A stretch of 64,000 bases of DNA, taken from Pseudomonas putida. GTDB lineage: Bacteria > Pseudomonadota > Gammaproteobacteria > Pseudomonadales > Pseudomonadaceae. The notes beneath the pieces are model-generated. The model saw nothing but the letters and a program-made list of their open reading frames with translations, ran no database searches and had not been told where the DNA came from. The stretch covers positions 4,078,001 through 4,142,000 of the forward strand of contig NZ_CP113097.1 of assembly GCF_026625125.1 (NCBI RefSeq), given 5' to 3'. Positions 41,608 through 49,521 of the stretch are shown in pieces; position 1 is the stretch's first letter, and the number at the start of each line of letters is the position of its first letter. The translations under genes were made by a program, and so were the position numbers.

Positions 41608-41655
41608 CGGCTTGCCGGCGATGAGGGCGCAGGGGAAAACACAAAATAGCAGACG

Positions 41656-41685
41656 AAAAAAAGCCCGCCAGTGTGAGAGCGGGCC
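41656..41685 (-). terminator. intrinsic terminator after uraH
   Basis: On the minus strand GCCCGC-TCTCACACTG-GCGGGC is followed by seven T, downstream of the uraH stop. Confidence 0.85.
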
Positions 41686-41716
41686 AAGGACCTACTAAGA
41701 TTCTTCTAGCGACCAA

Positions 41717-42070
41717 CTAGCTCCCGCGATAGGTCGAATAGCTATACGGCGAGATCAGCAGCGGCACATGGTAGTGCTCCTGCTTCTCGTCGATGCCAAA
41801 GCGCAGCACGACAACATCCAGAAACGCCGGCTCCGGCAGTTGTACGCCGCGAGCACGGTAGTAGGCGCCAGCACTGAACTGCAGCTGGTAAACGCCAGTA
41901 CGGTAATCGTCACCCTGCAGCAGCGGCGCGTCCACGCGGCCGTCACTGTTGGTCAGGGCGGTGTTGACCAGCTCAAGCTGCTGGCCTTCGACACGGTACA
42001 GCTCGACCTTGATCGCGCTGCCCGGGCAACCGTGAGCTGCATCCAGTACGTGTGTAGTCAAACGTCCCAT
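41717..42070 (-). CDS. uraH: 5-hydroxyisourate hydrolase
   Basis: The 117-residue transthyretin-like enzyme hydrolyses 5-hydroxyisourate, the product of urate oxidation, to OHCU. Family residues are the N-terminal LTTHVLDAAHG, the central SDGRVDAPLL, HYHVPLLISPYSYSTYRGS with the catalytic His and the invariant C-terminal YRGS. The start at 42070 (MGRLTTHVLD) is preferred to 42091. It diverges from puuE over a 377-base region with two TTGTRTACAA boxes. Confidence 0.95.
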   Translation of the reverse strand: MGRLTTHVLDAAHGCPGSAIKVELYRVEGQQLELVNTALTNSDGRVDAPLLQGDDYRTGVYQLQFSAGAYYRARGVQLPEPAFLDVVVLRFGIDEKQEHYHVPLLISPYSYSTYRGS

Positions 42071-42178
42071 TGCTTGTCGCCTCTTGTTCAATCTGTGGGC
42101 AAAAAATACACAGCCATCCGCACGGCAAACAACCTGCGACGGGCGGGAATAGCGTTATTAAGACATTTCATCGAAAGA

Positions 42179-42188
42179 TTGTACACAA
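42179..42188. promoter_or_regulatory. TTGTACACAA operator (uraH side)
   Basis: TTGTACACAA, 109 bases upstream of uraH. One of two boxes in the uraH-puuE control region. Confidence 0.6.
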
Positions 42189-42212
42189 TTTTTTGAGCCC
42201 TTCCGCTAAGGC

Positions 42213-42229
42213 CCGGTCAAACCGGTCAA
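42213..42229. promoter_or_regulatory. CCGGTCAA direct repeat
   Basis: CCGGTCAA-A-CCGGTCAA, two identical octamers with a 9-base period, in the uraH-puuE intergenic region. Role unknown. Confidence 0.35.
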
Positions 42230-42263
42230 TAGTCGCAAAATCAAGCGCTGTGCCGTTGCCAAT

Positions 42264-42283
42264 CTGATTAACTGACCAATCAG
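42264..42283. promoter_or_regulatory. inverted repeat in the uraH-puuE region
   Basis: CTGATT-AACTGACC-AATCAG, perfect 6-base arms. A possible operator; not matched to either main motif family. Confidence 0.3.
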
Positions 42284-42361
42284 GCAGGTTTCTTGCAACA
42301 GTTTCTCAGGCGACAAATGGGAAGAAATGCGGAAAAACAGGCTTACAAATGATTTCAGAAG

Positions 42362-42371
42362 TTGTATACAA
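42362..42371. promoter_or_regulatory. TTGTATACAA operator and puuE promoter
   Basis: A perfect palindrome TTGTATACAA, 76 bases before puuE. Its TACAAT overlaps a likely -10 with TTACAA (42343-42348) 18 bases upstream, so binding should repress. Confidence 0.62.
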
Positions 42372-42447
42372 TCAGCCCATCCGGTGGTGCGACATCCCGA
42401 CGCGGCCCGCCCACACCCCGCACTAACGCACAAGAAGGAAGACTGCA

Positions 42448-43374
42448 GTGAGCGCTGACTACCCTCGCGACCTGATCGGTTACGGCAACAACCCACCTCA
42501 CCCGCAATGGCCGGGCAATGCTCGCATCGCGCTGTCTTTCGTCCTGAACTACGAAGAAGGTGGCGAGCGCAACATCCTGCACGGCGACAAAGAGTCTGAA
42601 GCCTTCCTGTCCGAAATGGTCGCGGCCCAGCCACTGCAGGGCCAGCGCAACATGAGCATGGAGTCGCTGTACGAATACGGCAGCCGTGCCGGCGTATGGC
42701 GCCTGCTCAAGCTGTTCAAGGACAGCGGTGTACCGCTGACCGTGTTCGCCGTGGCCATGGCCGCCCAGCGCCACCCGGACGTGATCCGCGCCATGGTCGA
42801 GGCCGGCCACGAGATCTGCAGCCACGGCTACCGCTGGATCGACTACCAGAACATGGATGAAGCCCAGGAGCGCGAGCACATGCTCGAGGCCATCCGCATC
42901 CTCACCGAACTGACCGGCGAGCGCCCAGTCGGCTGGTACACCGGCCGCACCGGCCCCAATACCCGTCGCCTGGTCATGGAGGAAGGTGGCTTCCTCTACG
43001 ACAGCGATACCTACGATGACGACCTGCCCTACTGGGAACCCAACAACCCGACCGGCAAGCCGCACCTGGTGATCCCTTACACCCTGGACACCAATGACAT
43101 GCGCTTCACCCAGGTACAGGGCTTCAACTGCGGCGAGCAGTTCTTCCAGTACCTCAAGGACGCCTTCGATGTGCTGTACGCCGAAGGCGCCGAAGCCCCG
43201 AAAATGCTGTCCATCGGCCTGCACTGCCGGCTGGTCGGCCGCCCGGCGCGCCTGGCCGCGCTCAAGCGTTTCGTCGACTACGCCAAGAGCCATGACCAGG
43301 TCTGGTTCGCCCGTCGCGCGGACATCGCCCGCCACTGGCACACCACCCACCCGTACAAGAAAGAGAACGCCTGA
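42448..43374 (+). CDS. puuE: allantoinase PuuE (polysaccharide deacetylase fold)
   Basis: The 308-residue cofactor-independent allantoinase opens allantoin to allantoate. It has the NodB-like fold, with LSFVLNYEEGGERNILHGD, EICSHGYRWIDYQNMD and WYTGRTGPNTRRLV as family stretches. It is unrelated to metal-dependent AllB/PucH. The start is GTG at 42448 after AAGGAAG. The stop overlaps uraD as ATGA. Confidence 0.93.
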   Translation: MSADYPRDLIGYGNNPPHPQWPGNARIALSFVLNYEEGGERNILHGDKESEAFLSEMVAAQPLQGQRNMSMESLYEYGSRAGVWRLLKLFKDSGVPLTVFAVAMAAQRHPDVIRAMVEAGHEICSHGYRWIDYQNMDEAQEREHMLEAIRILTELTGERPVGWYTGRTGPNTRRLVMEEGGFLYDSDTYDDDLPYWEPNNPTGKPHLVIPYTLDTNDMRFTQVQGFNCGEQFFQYLKDAFDVLYAEGAEAPKMLSIGLHCRLVGRPARLAALKRFVDYAKSHDQVWFARRADIARHWHTTHPYKKENA

Positions 43375-43889
43375 TGACCGCCTTCAAGACCCTCAAGCCA
43401 TCGACCCTGGACCGTAACACCTTCGTCAAGGTCTTCGCCGACATCTACGAGCATTCGCCGTGGGTCGCCGAAAAAGCCTACGACCTGGGCCAGCTGGAGG
43501 AACTGAACGAGATCGAAGCGCTGCACCAGCGCATGAGCGACGTCCTGCTCAGTGCCAACCACGCCGACCAATTGGCGCTGATCAATGCTCACCCGGACCT
43601 GGCCGGCAAGGCCGCCATCCAGGGCGAGCTGACCGAATCGAGCACCAACGAACAGGCCGGCGCCGGTATCCACCAGTGCACCGCCGAAGAGTTCGCCCGG
43701 TTCACCGAGCTGAACGATGCCTACAAGGCCAAGTTCCAGTTCCCGTTCATCATGGCCGTCAAGGGCAGCAACCGGCACCAGATCCTCGCCGCTTTCGAAA
43801 AACGCATCCACAACGACAGCGATGCCGAATTCAAGGAAGCCCTGGCGCAGATCAACCTGATCGCCCTGTTCCGTCTGCTGCAGCTGTAA
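43374..43889 (+). CDS. uraD: OHCU decarboxylase
   Basis: The 171-residue enzyme converts 2-oxo-4-hydroxy-4-carboxy-5-ureidoimidazoline to (S)-allantoin. The family features ALHQRMSDVLL with the catalytic His, AHPDLAGKAA and FQFPFIMAVKG are present. It starts in an ATGA overlap with puuE. In related clusters an allantoicase gene can follow; here a 57-base gap leads directly to allA. Confidence 0.94.
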   Translation: MTAFKTLKPSTLDRNTFVKVFADIYEHSPWVAEKAYDLGQLEELNEIEALHQRMSDVLLSANHADQLALINAHPDLAGKAAIQGELTESSTNEQAGAGIHQCTAEEFARFTELNDAYKAKFQFPFIMAVKGSNRHQILAAFEKRIHNDSDAEFKEALAQINLIALFRLLQL

Positions 43890-43946
43890 CCGGCGCGGCA
43901 ACGTCACAGCTTTATCCAGAACAACGAACATAGAAGAGATAACCGC

Positions 43947-44450
43947 ATGCGCACCCTGATGATCGAGCCCCTGACCAAAGAAGCCTTCGCCCCCTTCGGT
44001 GACGTGATCGAAACCGATGGCAGTGACCACTTCATGATCAACAACGGCTCGACCATGCGCTTCCACAAGCTCGCCACGGTCGAGACCGCCGAGCCTGAAG
44101 ACAAAGCGATCATCAGCATCTTCCGCGCCGACGCGCTGGACATGCCGCTGACCGTGCGCATGCTGGAACGCCATCCGCTGGGCAGCCAGGCTTTCATCCC
44201 GCTGCTCGGCAACCCCTTTCTGATCGTGGTCGCGCCCGTTGGCGATGCACCTGTATCAGGCTTGGTCCGTGCCTTCCGTAGTAATGGCAGGCAGGGCGTC
44301 AATTACCATCGCGGCGTTTGGCACCACCCGGTGCTTACGATCGAAAAGCGGGATGATTTCCTGGTGGTTGATCGCAGTGGTTCCGGCAACAACTGCGATG
44401 AGCATTACTTCACCGAGGAACAGATGCTGATCCTCAATCCCCACCAATAA
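43947..44450 (+). CDS. allA: ureidoglycolate lyase
   Basis: The 167-residue cupin-like enzyme splits ureidoglycolate to glyoxylate and urea. Features are LTKEAFAPFGDVIE, MLERHPLGSQAFIPL with the active-site His and VNYHRGVWHHPV. Glyoxylate feeds Gcl at 52059 and urea may use the transporter at 58855. It lies between uraD and puuD in one operon. Confidence 0.94.
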   Translation: MRTLMIEPLTKEAFAPFGDVIETDGSDHFMINNGSTMRFHKLATVETAEPEDKAIISIFRADALDMPLTVRMLERHPLGSQAFIPLLGNPFLIVVAPVGDAPVSGLVRAFRSNGRQGVNYHRGVWHHPVLTIEKRDDFLVVDRSGSGNNCDEHYFTEEQMLILNPHQ

Positions 44451-44493
44451 GAAAAGGTCGATCATCGTTCGGTGATCGGCAGAGGTACATACT

Positions 44494-45822
44494 GTGGAAG
44501 CACACCTTCACGAATGGCTGAACCTGAGCATTCGCTGGGTTCACATGATCACCGGCGTGGCCTGGATCGGTGCATCGTTCTACTTCGTCTGGCTGGAAAA
44601 CAACCTGAACCGGAGCAATCCGCGTGACGGGCTGTCGGGTGACCTTTGGGCCATCCACGGCGGTGGTATCTACCACCTTGAGAAGTACAAGCTGGCGCCG
44701 CCGAAAATGCCCGAGAACCTGCACTGGTTCAAATGGGAAGCCTACTTCACCTGGATGTCCGGTATCGCCCTGCTGTGCGTGGTGTTCTACTGGAACCCGA
44801 CCTTGTACCTGCTGGCCCCTGGCAGCACCCTGAGCGGTGCCGAGGGTGTGGCCATCGGTATCGGTTCGCTGGTGGCCGGCTGGTTCATCTACGACCTGCT
44901 CTGCGATTCGCCACTGGGCAAACGCCCGGCACTGCTTGGCGCCGTGCTGTTCGTCCTGATCATCGCCGCCTGCTGGGGCTTCAGCCTGGTGTTCAGCGGC
45001 CGTGGCGCGTACCTGCACACGGGTGCGATCATCGGCACCATCATGGTCGGTAACGTGTTCCGCATCATCATGCCGGCCCAGCGCCAGCTGGTGGCTGCGA
45101 TCGAGAGCAACACCACCCCCGACCCGCGCCTGCCGGCCAAAGGCCTGCTGCGTTCGCGTCACAACAACTACTTCACCCTGCCGGTGCTGTTCATCATGAT
45201 CAGCAACCACTTCCCGAGCACCTACGGTAGCCAGTACAACTGGCTGATCCTGGCCGGCATTGCGGTAGCTGCGGTACTGATCCGCCACTACTTCAACACC
45301 CGCCACGACAGCAACAAGTACGCCTGGACCCTGCCGGCCGGTGCCCTGGCGATGATCTGCCTGGCTTACGTCACCGGCCCGAAACCGATGGCCGTTGACC
45401 CAGAGCAGGCCGCGGCGAAGATCGAGTACCAGCCGCTGCCCGCGACTGCAGTGGGTGGCAAGACCGCTGCCGAGCAGCGCGCCGAGGACGCTGCCAAGGC
45501 GGCCGAAGCCCCTGCCGCACCGGCTCAAGCCCCAGCCCAGGCGACTGCTCAGGCCGGCGGCGGCGCCTTCGACAAGATCCACACGGTCATCCAGGAACGC
45601 TGCACCGTGTGCCACTCGTCGAAACCCACCAGCCCGCTGTTCAGCACCGCCCCTGGTGGCGTGATGTTCGACACCCCGCAGCAGATCCAGGCTCAGGCCG
45701 CGCGCATTCAGGCGCAAGCGGTCGCCAGCCAGATCATGCCGCTGGGCAACATCACCCAGATGACCGTCGAAGAGCGCAAGCTCGTCGGTGACTGGATCGC
45801 CAAAGGCGCCCAGGTCAACTGA
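44494..45822 (+). CDS. puuD: membrane urate hydroxylase PuuD with cytochrome c domain
   Basis: The 442-residue protein has about eight membrane helices in an N-terminal urate-oxidising domain (LNLSIRWVHMITGVAWIGAS, DLWAIHGGGIYHLEKYK, NYFTLPVLFIMISNHFP) and, after an Ala-rich linker, a C-terminal mono-heme cytochrome c with CTVCH at residues 370-374. It replaces soluble uricase and sends electrons to the respiratory chain rather than to oxygen directly. The start is GTG at 44494. No pucL/uaZ-type uricase lies in the window. Confidence 0.92.
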   Translation: MEAHLHEWLNLSIRWVHMITGVAWIGASFYFVWLENNLNRSNPRDGLSGDLWAIHGGGIYHLEKYKLAPPKMPENLHWFKWEAYFTWMSGIALLCVVFYWNPTLYLLAPGSTLSGAEGVAIGIGSLVAGWFIYDLLCDSPLGKRPALLGAVLFVLIIAACWGFSLVFSGRGAYLHTGAIIGTIMVGNVFRIIMPAQRQLVAAIESNTTPDPRLPAKGLLRSRHNNYFTLPVLFIMISNHFPSTYGSQYNWLILAGIAVAAVLIRHYFNTRHDSNKYAWTLPAGALAMICLAYVTGPKPMAVDPEQAAAKIEYQPLPATAVGGKTAAEQRAEDAAKAAEAPAAPAQAPAQATAQAGGGAFDKIHTVIQERCTVCHSSKPTSPLFSTAPGGVMFDTPQQIQAQAARIQAQAVASQIMPLGNITQMTVEERKLVGDWIAKGAQVN

Positions 45823-45829
45823 TCGAAGC

Positions 45830-45950
45830 CGCACGCTTCAAGCCTCAAGCTGTAAGTCGTAGGTAACAAGCAAGCATCGAGCGTCAGGCTCCACGCGGAC
45901 CACCAACCTTCTTCCTGAAGCTTGCCGCCTGGGGCTTGCCGCTTGGATCC
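45830..45950. repeat. CAAGC/GCTTG hairpin element
   Basis: CACGCTTCAAGCCTCAAGCTG and TAACAAGCAAGC on one side face CTGAAGCTTGCCGCC and GGGGCTTGCCGCTTG on the other, with a degenerate ACGCGGACCACC core. It belongs to the same family as 16821-16990 and 55736-55812. It fills the puuD-permease gap inside the operon. Confidence 0.6.
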
Positions 45951-45979
45951 GAGAATAAAAACAAAACTCGAGGTGCTGC

Positions 45980-47335
45980 ATGTCCGAGTCACGCAAGGCG
46001 TACATTCCTGTGGCGCCACCGCGAGAACCTCTGCCCCTGTTCCAACTGATCCTGGTAGGCCTGCAACACGTTCTGCTGATGTACGGAGGCGCGATTGCCG
46101 TGCCTTTGATCATCGGCCAGGCAGCCGGATTGTCCCGTGAAGAAGTCGCTTTCCTGATCAACGCCGACCTGCTGGTCGCCGGCGTCGCCACCATCATCCA
46201 GTCGTTCGGTATCGGCCCGGTGGGGATCCGCATGCCAGTGATGATGGGGGCCAGTTTCGCTGCCGTCGGTAGCATGGTGGCCATGGCCGGCATGCCTGGC
46301 GTTGGCCTGCAGGGGATATTCGGTGCGACCATCGCCGCCGGGTTCTTCGGCATGCTCATCGCACCGTTCATGTCCAAGGTCGTACGCTTCTTCCCGCCGC
46401 TGGTCACAGGTACCGTGATCACCTCGATCGGGCTCTCGCTGTTCCCGGTCGCAGTCAACTGGGCCGGTGGCGGCCATGAGGCACAAGCCTTCGGCTCGCC
46501 GATCTACCTGATGGTCGCGGGCCTGGTGCTGGCCGTGATCCTGCTGATCAACCGCTTCATGCGCGGCTTCTGGGTCAACGTGTCGGTGCTGGTAGGCATG
46601 GGCCTGGGTTACATCCTGGCCGGCTCCATCGGCATGGTCGACCTGTCCGGCCTGAGCCAGGCACCGTGGCTGCAAGTGGTAACGCCACTGCACTTCGGCA
46701 TGCCGACCTTCAGCCTGGCGCCGATCCTGTCGATGTGCCTTGTGGTGGTGATCATCTTCGTCGAGTCCACGGGCATGTTCCTCGCCCTGGGCAAGGTGAC
46801 CGATCGTGAAGTCACGCCAGGGATGCTGCGCCGCGGCCTGCTGTGCGATGCCGGCGCGTCGTTCATCGCCGGCTTCTTCAACACCTTCACCCACTCCTCG
46901 TTCGCCCAGAACATCGGCCTGGTGCAGATGACCGGCGTACGCTGCCGCTATGTCACCGTGGTCGCCGGTGCGCTGCTGATCCTGCTCAGCCTGCTGCCCA
47001 AGGCGGCTTACCTGATCGCCTCGATCCCGCCTGCAGTACTGGGTGGTGCGTCCATTGCCATGTTCGGCATGGTCACCGCCACCGGGATCAAGATCCTTCA
47101 GGAGGCAGACATCGGCGACCGTCGCAATCAGCTGCTGGTTGCGGTCAGCGTCGGCTTCGGCCTGATCCCGGTGGTGCGTCCGGAGTTCTTCGCCCAGATG
47201 CCGCAGTGGATGGAACCGATCACCCACAGTGGTATCGCCATGGCCACGGTCAGCGCCTTGGTGCTGAACGTGCTGTTCAACATCCTCGGTGGTGCCGACC
47301 GCGCAGCGCACAACGACGCCTGTCACCAGCATTGA
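45980..47335 (+). CDS. NCS2 xanthine/uric acid permease
   Basis: The 451-residue proton symporter has about 14 membrane segments. NCS2 signature regions are LQHVLLMYGGAIAVPLIIG, IGPVGIRMPVMMGASFAAVG, VIIFVESTGMFLALGKV and FNTFTHSSFAQNIGLVQMTG. This branch (UacT/XanQ/PbuX) imports urate or xanthine, fitting its place after puuD. Substrate preference is inferred from context. Confidence 0.9.
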   Translation: MSESRKAYIPVAPPREPLPLFQLILVGLQHVLLMYGGAIAVPLIIGQAAGLSREEVAFLINADLLVAGVATIIQSFGIGPVGIRMPVMMGASFAAVGSMVAMAGMPGVGLQGIFGATIAAGFFGMLIAPFMSKVVRFFPPLVTGTVITSIGLSLFPVAVNWAGGGHEAQAFGSPIYLMVAGLVLAVILLINRFMRGFWVNVSVLVGMGLGYILAGSIGMVDLSGLSQAPWLQVVTPLHFGMPTFSLAPILSMCLVVVIIFVESTGMFLALGKVTDREVTPGMLRRGLLCDAGASFIAGFFNTFTHSSFAQNIGLVQMTGVRCRYVTVVAGALLILLSLLPKAAYLIASIPPAVLGGASIAMFGMVTATGIKILQEADIGDRRNQLLVAVSVGFGLIPVVRPEFFAQMPQWMEPITHSGIAMATVSALVLNVLFNILGGADRAAHNDACHQH

Positions 47336-47340
47336 GCCAA

Positions 47341-47366
47341 GCGGGGCGGCGCCTGCGTCGCCCCGC
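47341..47366 (+). terminator. hairpin after the NCS2 permease
   Basis: GCGGGGCG-GCGCCTGCGT-CGCCCCGC, a perfect 8-bp stem six bases after the permease stop; no T run, so partial termination or RNA protection before the channel gene. Confidence 0.55.
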
Positions 47367-47474
47367 GCCTATCCGTTGCAACTGCCACACCGTCGGCCCG
47401 CCGGAATGGGCCGCCCGGGGCGCCTGCGCGCCGAACAATCCGCCAACAAAAACAATAAGTCCGGGAATCACAAC

Positions 47475-48260
47475 ATGAAGCGCATCGCATCAACCCTGTT
47501 GCTGGGCAGCAGCCTGCTGGCCACCCTCCCCTCGCATGCAGGCGAATGGCTGCTGTGGCACGGCGAAAGCCTGACCTATCTGTATGGCAAGGACTTCAAG
47601 GTCAACCCAGACATCCAGCAGACCATCACGTTCGAGCACGCCAACAAATGGAAGTACGGCGACACCTTCCTGTTCGTTGACAAGATCTTCTACAACGGCA
47701 AGCCCGATGCTAGCAAAGGCGTGACCACCTACTACGGTGAGTTCAGCCCGCGCCTGTCGTTCGGCAAGATCTTCGACCAGAAGCTCGCTTTCGGCCCGAT
47801 CAAGGACGTGCTGTTGGCCATGACCTACGAGCGTGGTGAAGGTGACAACGAGGCCTACCTGATCGGCCCGGGCTTTGACCTGAACATTCCCGGCTTCAAT
47901 TATTTCACCCTCAATTTCTACCTGCGCAACACCGAAGGCGGCCGCCCTGGCGACGACGTGTGGCAAATCACCCCCGGTTGGTCCTACACCATTCCTGTGG
48001 GCAGGTCGGACATTCTGATCGACGGCTACATGGACTGGGTGCCCGACAACGACCAGAACCGCCGCGGCACCTATCACGCCAACCTGCACTTCAACCCCCA
48101 GGTCAAATACGACCTGGGCAAGGCCCTCAACCTGGGCGCCAAACAGCTGTATGTGGGCTTTGAGTACAGCTACTGGAAGGACAAGTACGGCATCGACAGC
48201 CGCGGCAATCTTCAGAGCAACCAGAGTGTCGCCAGCGCGCTGATCAAGGTCCATTTCTGA
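47475..48260 (+). CDS. Tsx-like nucleoside/purine outer-membrane channel, copy 1
   Basis: The 261-residue protein has a signal peptide (MKRIASTLLLGSSLLATLPSHA) and a beta-barrel of the Tsx/OMPP family ending in aromatic VHF, typical of outer-membrane proteins. Core stretches are NPDIQQTITFEHANKWKYGD and SPRLSFGKIFDQKLAFGPIK. It follows the permease and probably lets urate, xanthine or nucleosides cross the outer membrane. The start at 47475 places the signal peptide at the N-terminus; the frame is open upstream. Confidence 0.88.
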   Translation: MKRIASTLLLGSSLLATLPSHAGEWLLWHGESLTYLYGKDFKVNPDIQQTITFEHANKWKYGDTFLFVDKIFYNGKPDASKGVTTYYGEFSPRLSFGKIFDQKLAFGPIKDVLLAMTYERGEGDNEAYLIGPGFDLNIPGFNYFTLNFYLRNTEGGRPGDDVWQITPGWSYTIPVGRSDILIDGYMDWVPDNDQNRRGTYHANLHFNPQVKYDLGKALNLGAKQLYVGFEYSYWKDKYGIDSRGNLQSNQSVASALIKVHF

Positions 48261-48384
48261 AAACCTGATCAAACGCCCAAGTTTGATACACACTGCTCCA
48301 GGAAGGAGCACTTGAGGCCAGGCGCGCAAGCCAGTAATCTGCGCGCCCCCTCGAACAGGGCAGGAGGGATTCTGCCCGCGTTTA

Positions 48385-48400
48385 CTGACCGCTCAGTCAA
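48385..48400. promoter_or_regulatory. RutR-box-like operator before the second Tsx-like gene
   Basis: CTGACCGCTCAGTCAA fits YTGACC-N5-GTCAR. It lies 213 bases before the second channel gene, in a 352-base gap that otherwise shows only AT-richer leader sequence without obvious repeats. Confidence 0.45.
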
Positions 48401-48612
48401 TGAATTCGGGCGGTTGGCCAACGTGTTGCCAGCCGGAAATACCCATTTTCAGCCGTTCAGAACGAGTCGAGCAGGCAGGTTGTAGCCAATCCGGAAAGTT
48501 GGCGCAGCTCTTGCCAAACAACTGTGGCCAATCGAAAAAAGCTGACTCAAAAGACAAAAAAGCGCCAATACCGAGCGCTGACAACAGACCAATCAAGGGA
48601 GCGACACTCGCA

Positions 48613-49395
48613 ATGCGTACCATCAATAGCCTGATTCTCGCGGGCGGCCTGCTGGCCTGCGGCACCACCTACGCCGATGACCTGCTGCAGTGGCAGAACA
48701 ACAGCCTGACCTACCTGTGGGGCAAGAACTTCAAGGTCAACCCAGCGATCCAGCAAACCGTCACGTTCGAGCACGCCGATGGCTGGAAGTACGGCGACAA
48801 CTTCATCTTCGTCGACAAGATCTTCTACAACGGCAAGAAGGACTCGGGTAACGGCGACAACACCTACTACGGTGAGATCAGCCCACGCCTGTCGTTCGGC
48901 AAGATCTTCGACCAGAAGCTGGCGTTCGGCCCGGTCAAGGACGTGCTGCTGGCAATGACCTACGAGTTCGGCGAGGGTGATACCGAGTCCTACCTGATCG
49001 GCCCTGGCTTCGACCTGGACGTCCCGGGCTTCGACTACTTCCAGCTGAACTTCTACCAGCGCACCACCGACGGCAGCCGTGCCGGTGACAATGTCTGGCA
49101 GATCACGCCGGTGTGGTCGTACACCATTCCTGTGGGCTCCTCCGACATCCTCATCGACGGTTTCATGGACTGGGTGGTCGACAACGACGAGAACCGCCGC
49201 GGCACCTACCAGGCCAACCTGCACTTCAACCCTCAGGTCAAATATGACCTGGGCAAGGCGTTGCACCTGGGTGAGAAGCAGTTGTACGTAGGCTTTGAGT
49301 ACGACTACTGGAAGAACAAGTACGGGATCAAGGATTCCGACGGGTTCACCACCGACCAGAACACGGCAAGCTTCCTGGTCAAGGTCCACTTCTGA
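48613..49395 (+). CDS. Tsx-like nucleoside/purine outer-membrane channel, copy 2
   Basis: The 260-residue paralogue of the preceding channel has a signal peptide (MRTINSLILAGGLLACGTTYA) and shares NPAIQQTVTFEHADGWKYGD, SPRLSFGKIFDQKLAFGPVK and the terminal VHF. The two are alike along the whole length with differences in probable loops. It has its own 352-base upstream region with a RutR-like box, so it may be expressed independently. The exact substrate is unknown. Confidence 0.88.
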   Translation: MRTINSLILAGGLLACGTTYADDLLQWQNNSLTYLWGKNFKVNPAIQQTVTFEHADGWKYGDNFIFVDKIFYNGKKDSGNGDNTYYGEISPRLSFGKIFDQKLAFGPVKDVLLAMTYEFGEGDTESYLIGPGFDLDVPGFDYFQLNFYQRTTDGSRAGDNVWQITPVWSYTIPVGSSDILIDGFMDWVVDNDENRRGTYQANLHFNPQVKYDLGKALHLGEKQLYVGFEYDYWKNKYGIKDSDGFTTDQNTASFLVKVHF

Positions 49396-49404
49396 CAGCG
49401 GGCT

Positions 49405-49515
49405 GCGCTGCAGCCCAGCGCCGGCAAGCCGGTCCCACAGAAATGGCGCCGCGCCTGAGACAGGCGGGGACAATGTGGGGCGGCTTGCCGGCGATCCGGG
49501 GCTTAGCCCCGGCCC
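49405..49515. repeat. REP pair between convergent genes
   Basis: CGCCGGCAAGCCGGTCCCACAG and GGGCGGCTTGCCGGCGATCC in opposite orientation, flanked by GGGCTGCGCTGCAGCCC and GGGGCTTAGCCCC hairpins. They separate the second channel gene from the convergent DUF808 gene. Confidence 0.7.
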
Positions 49516-49521
49516 GGCACA

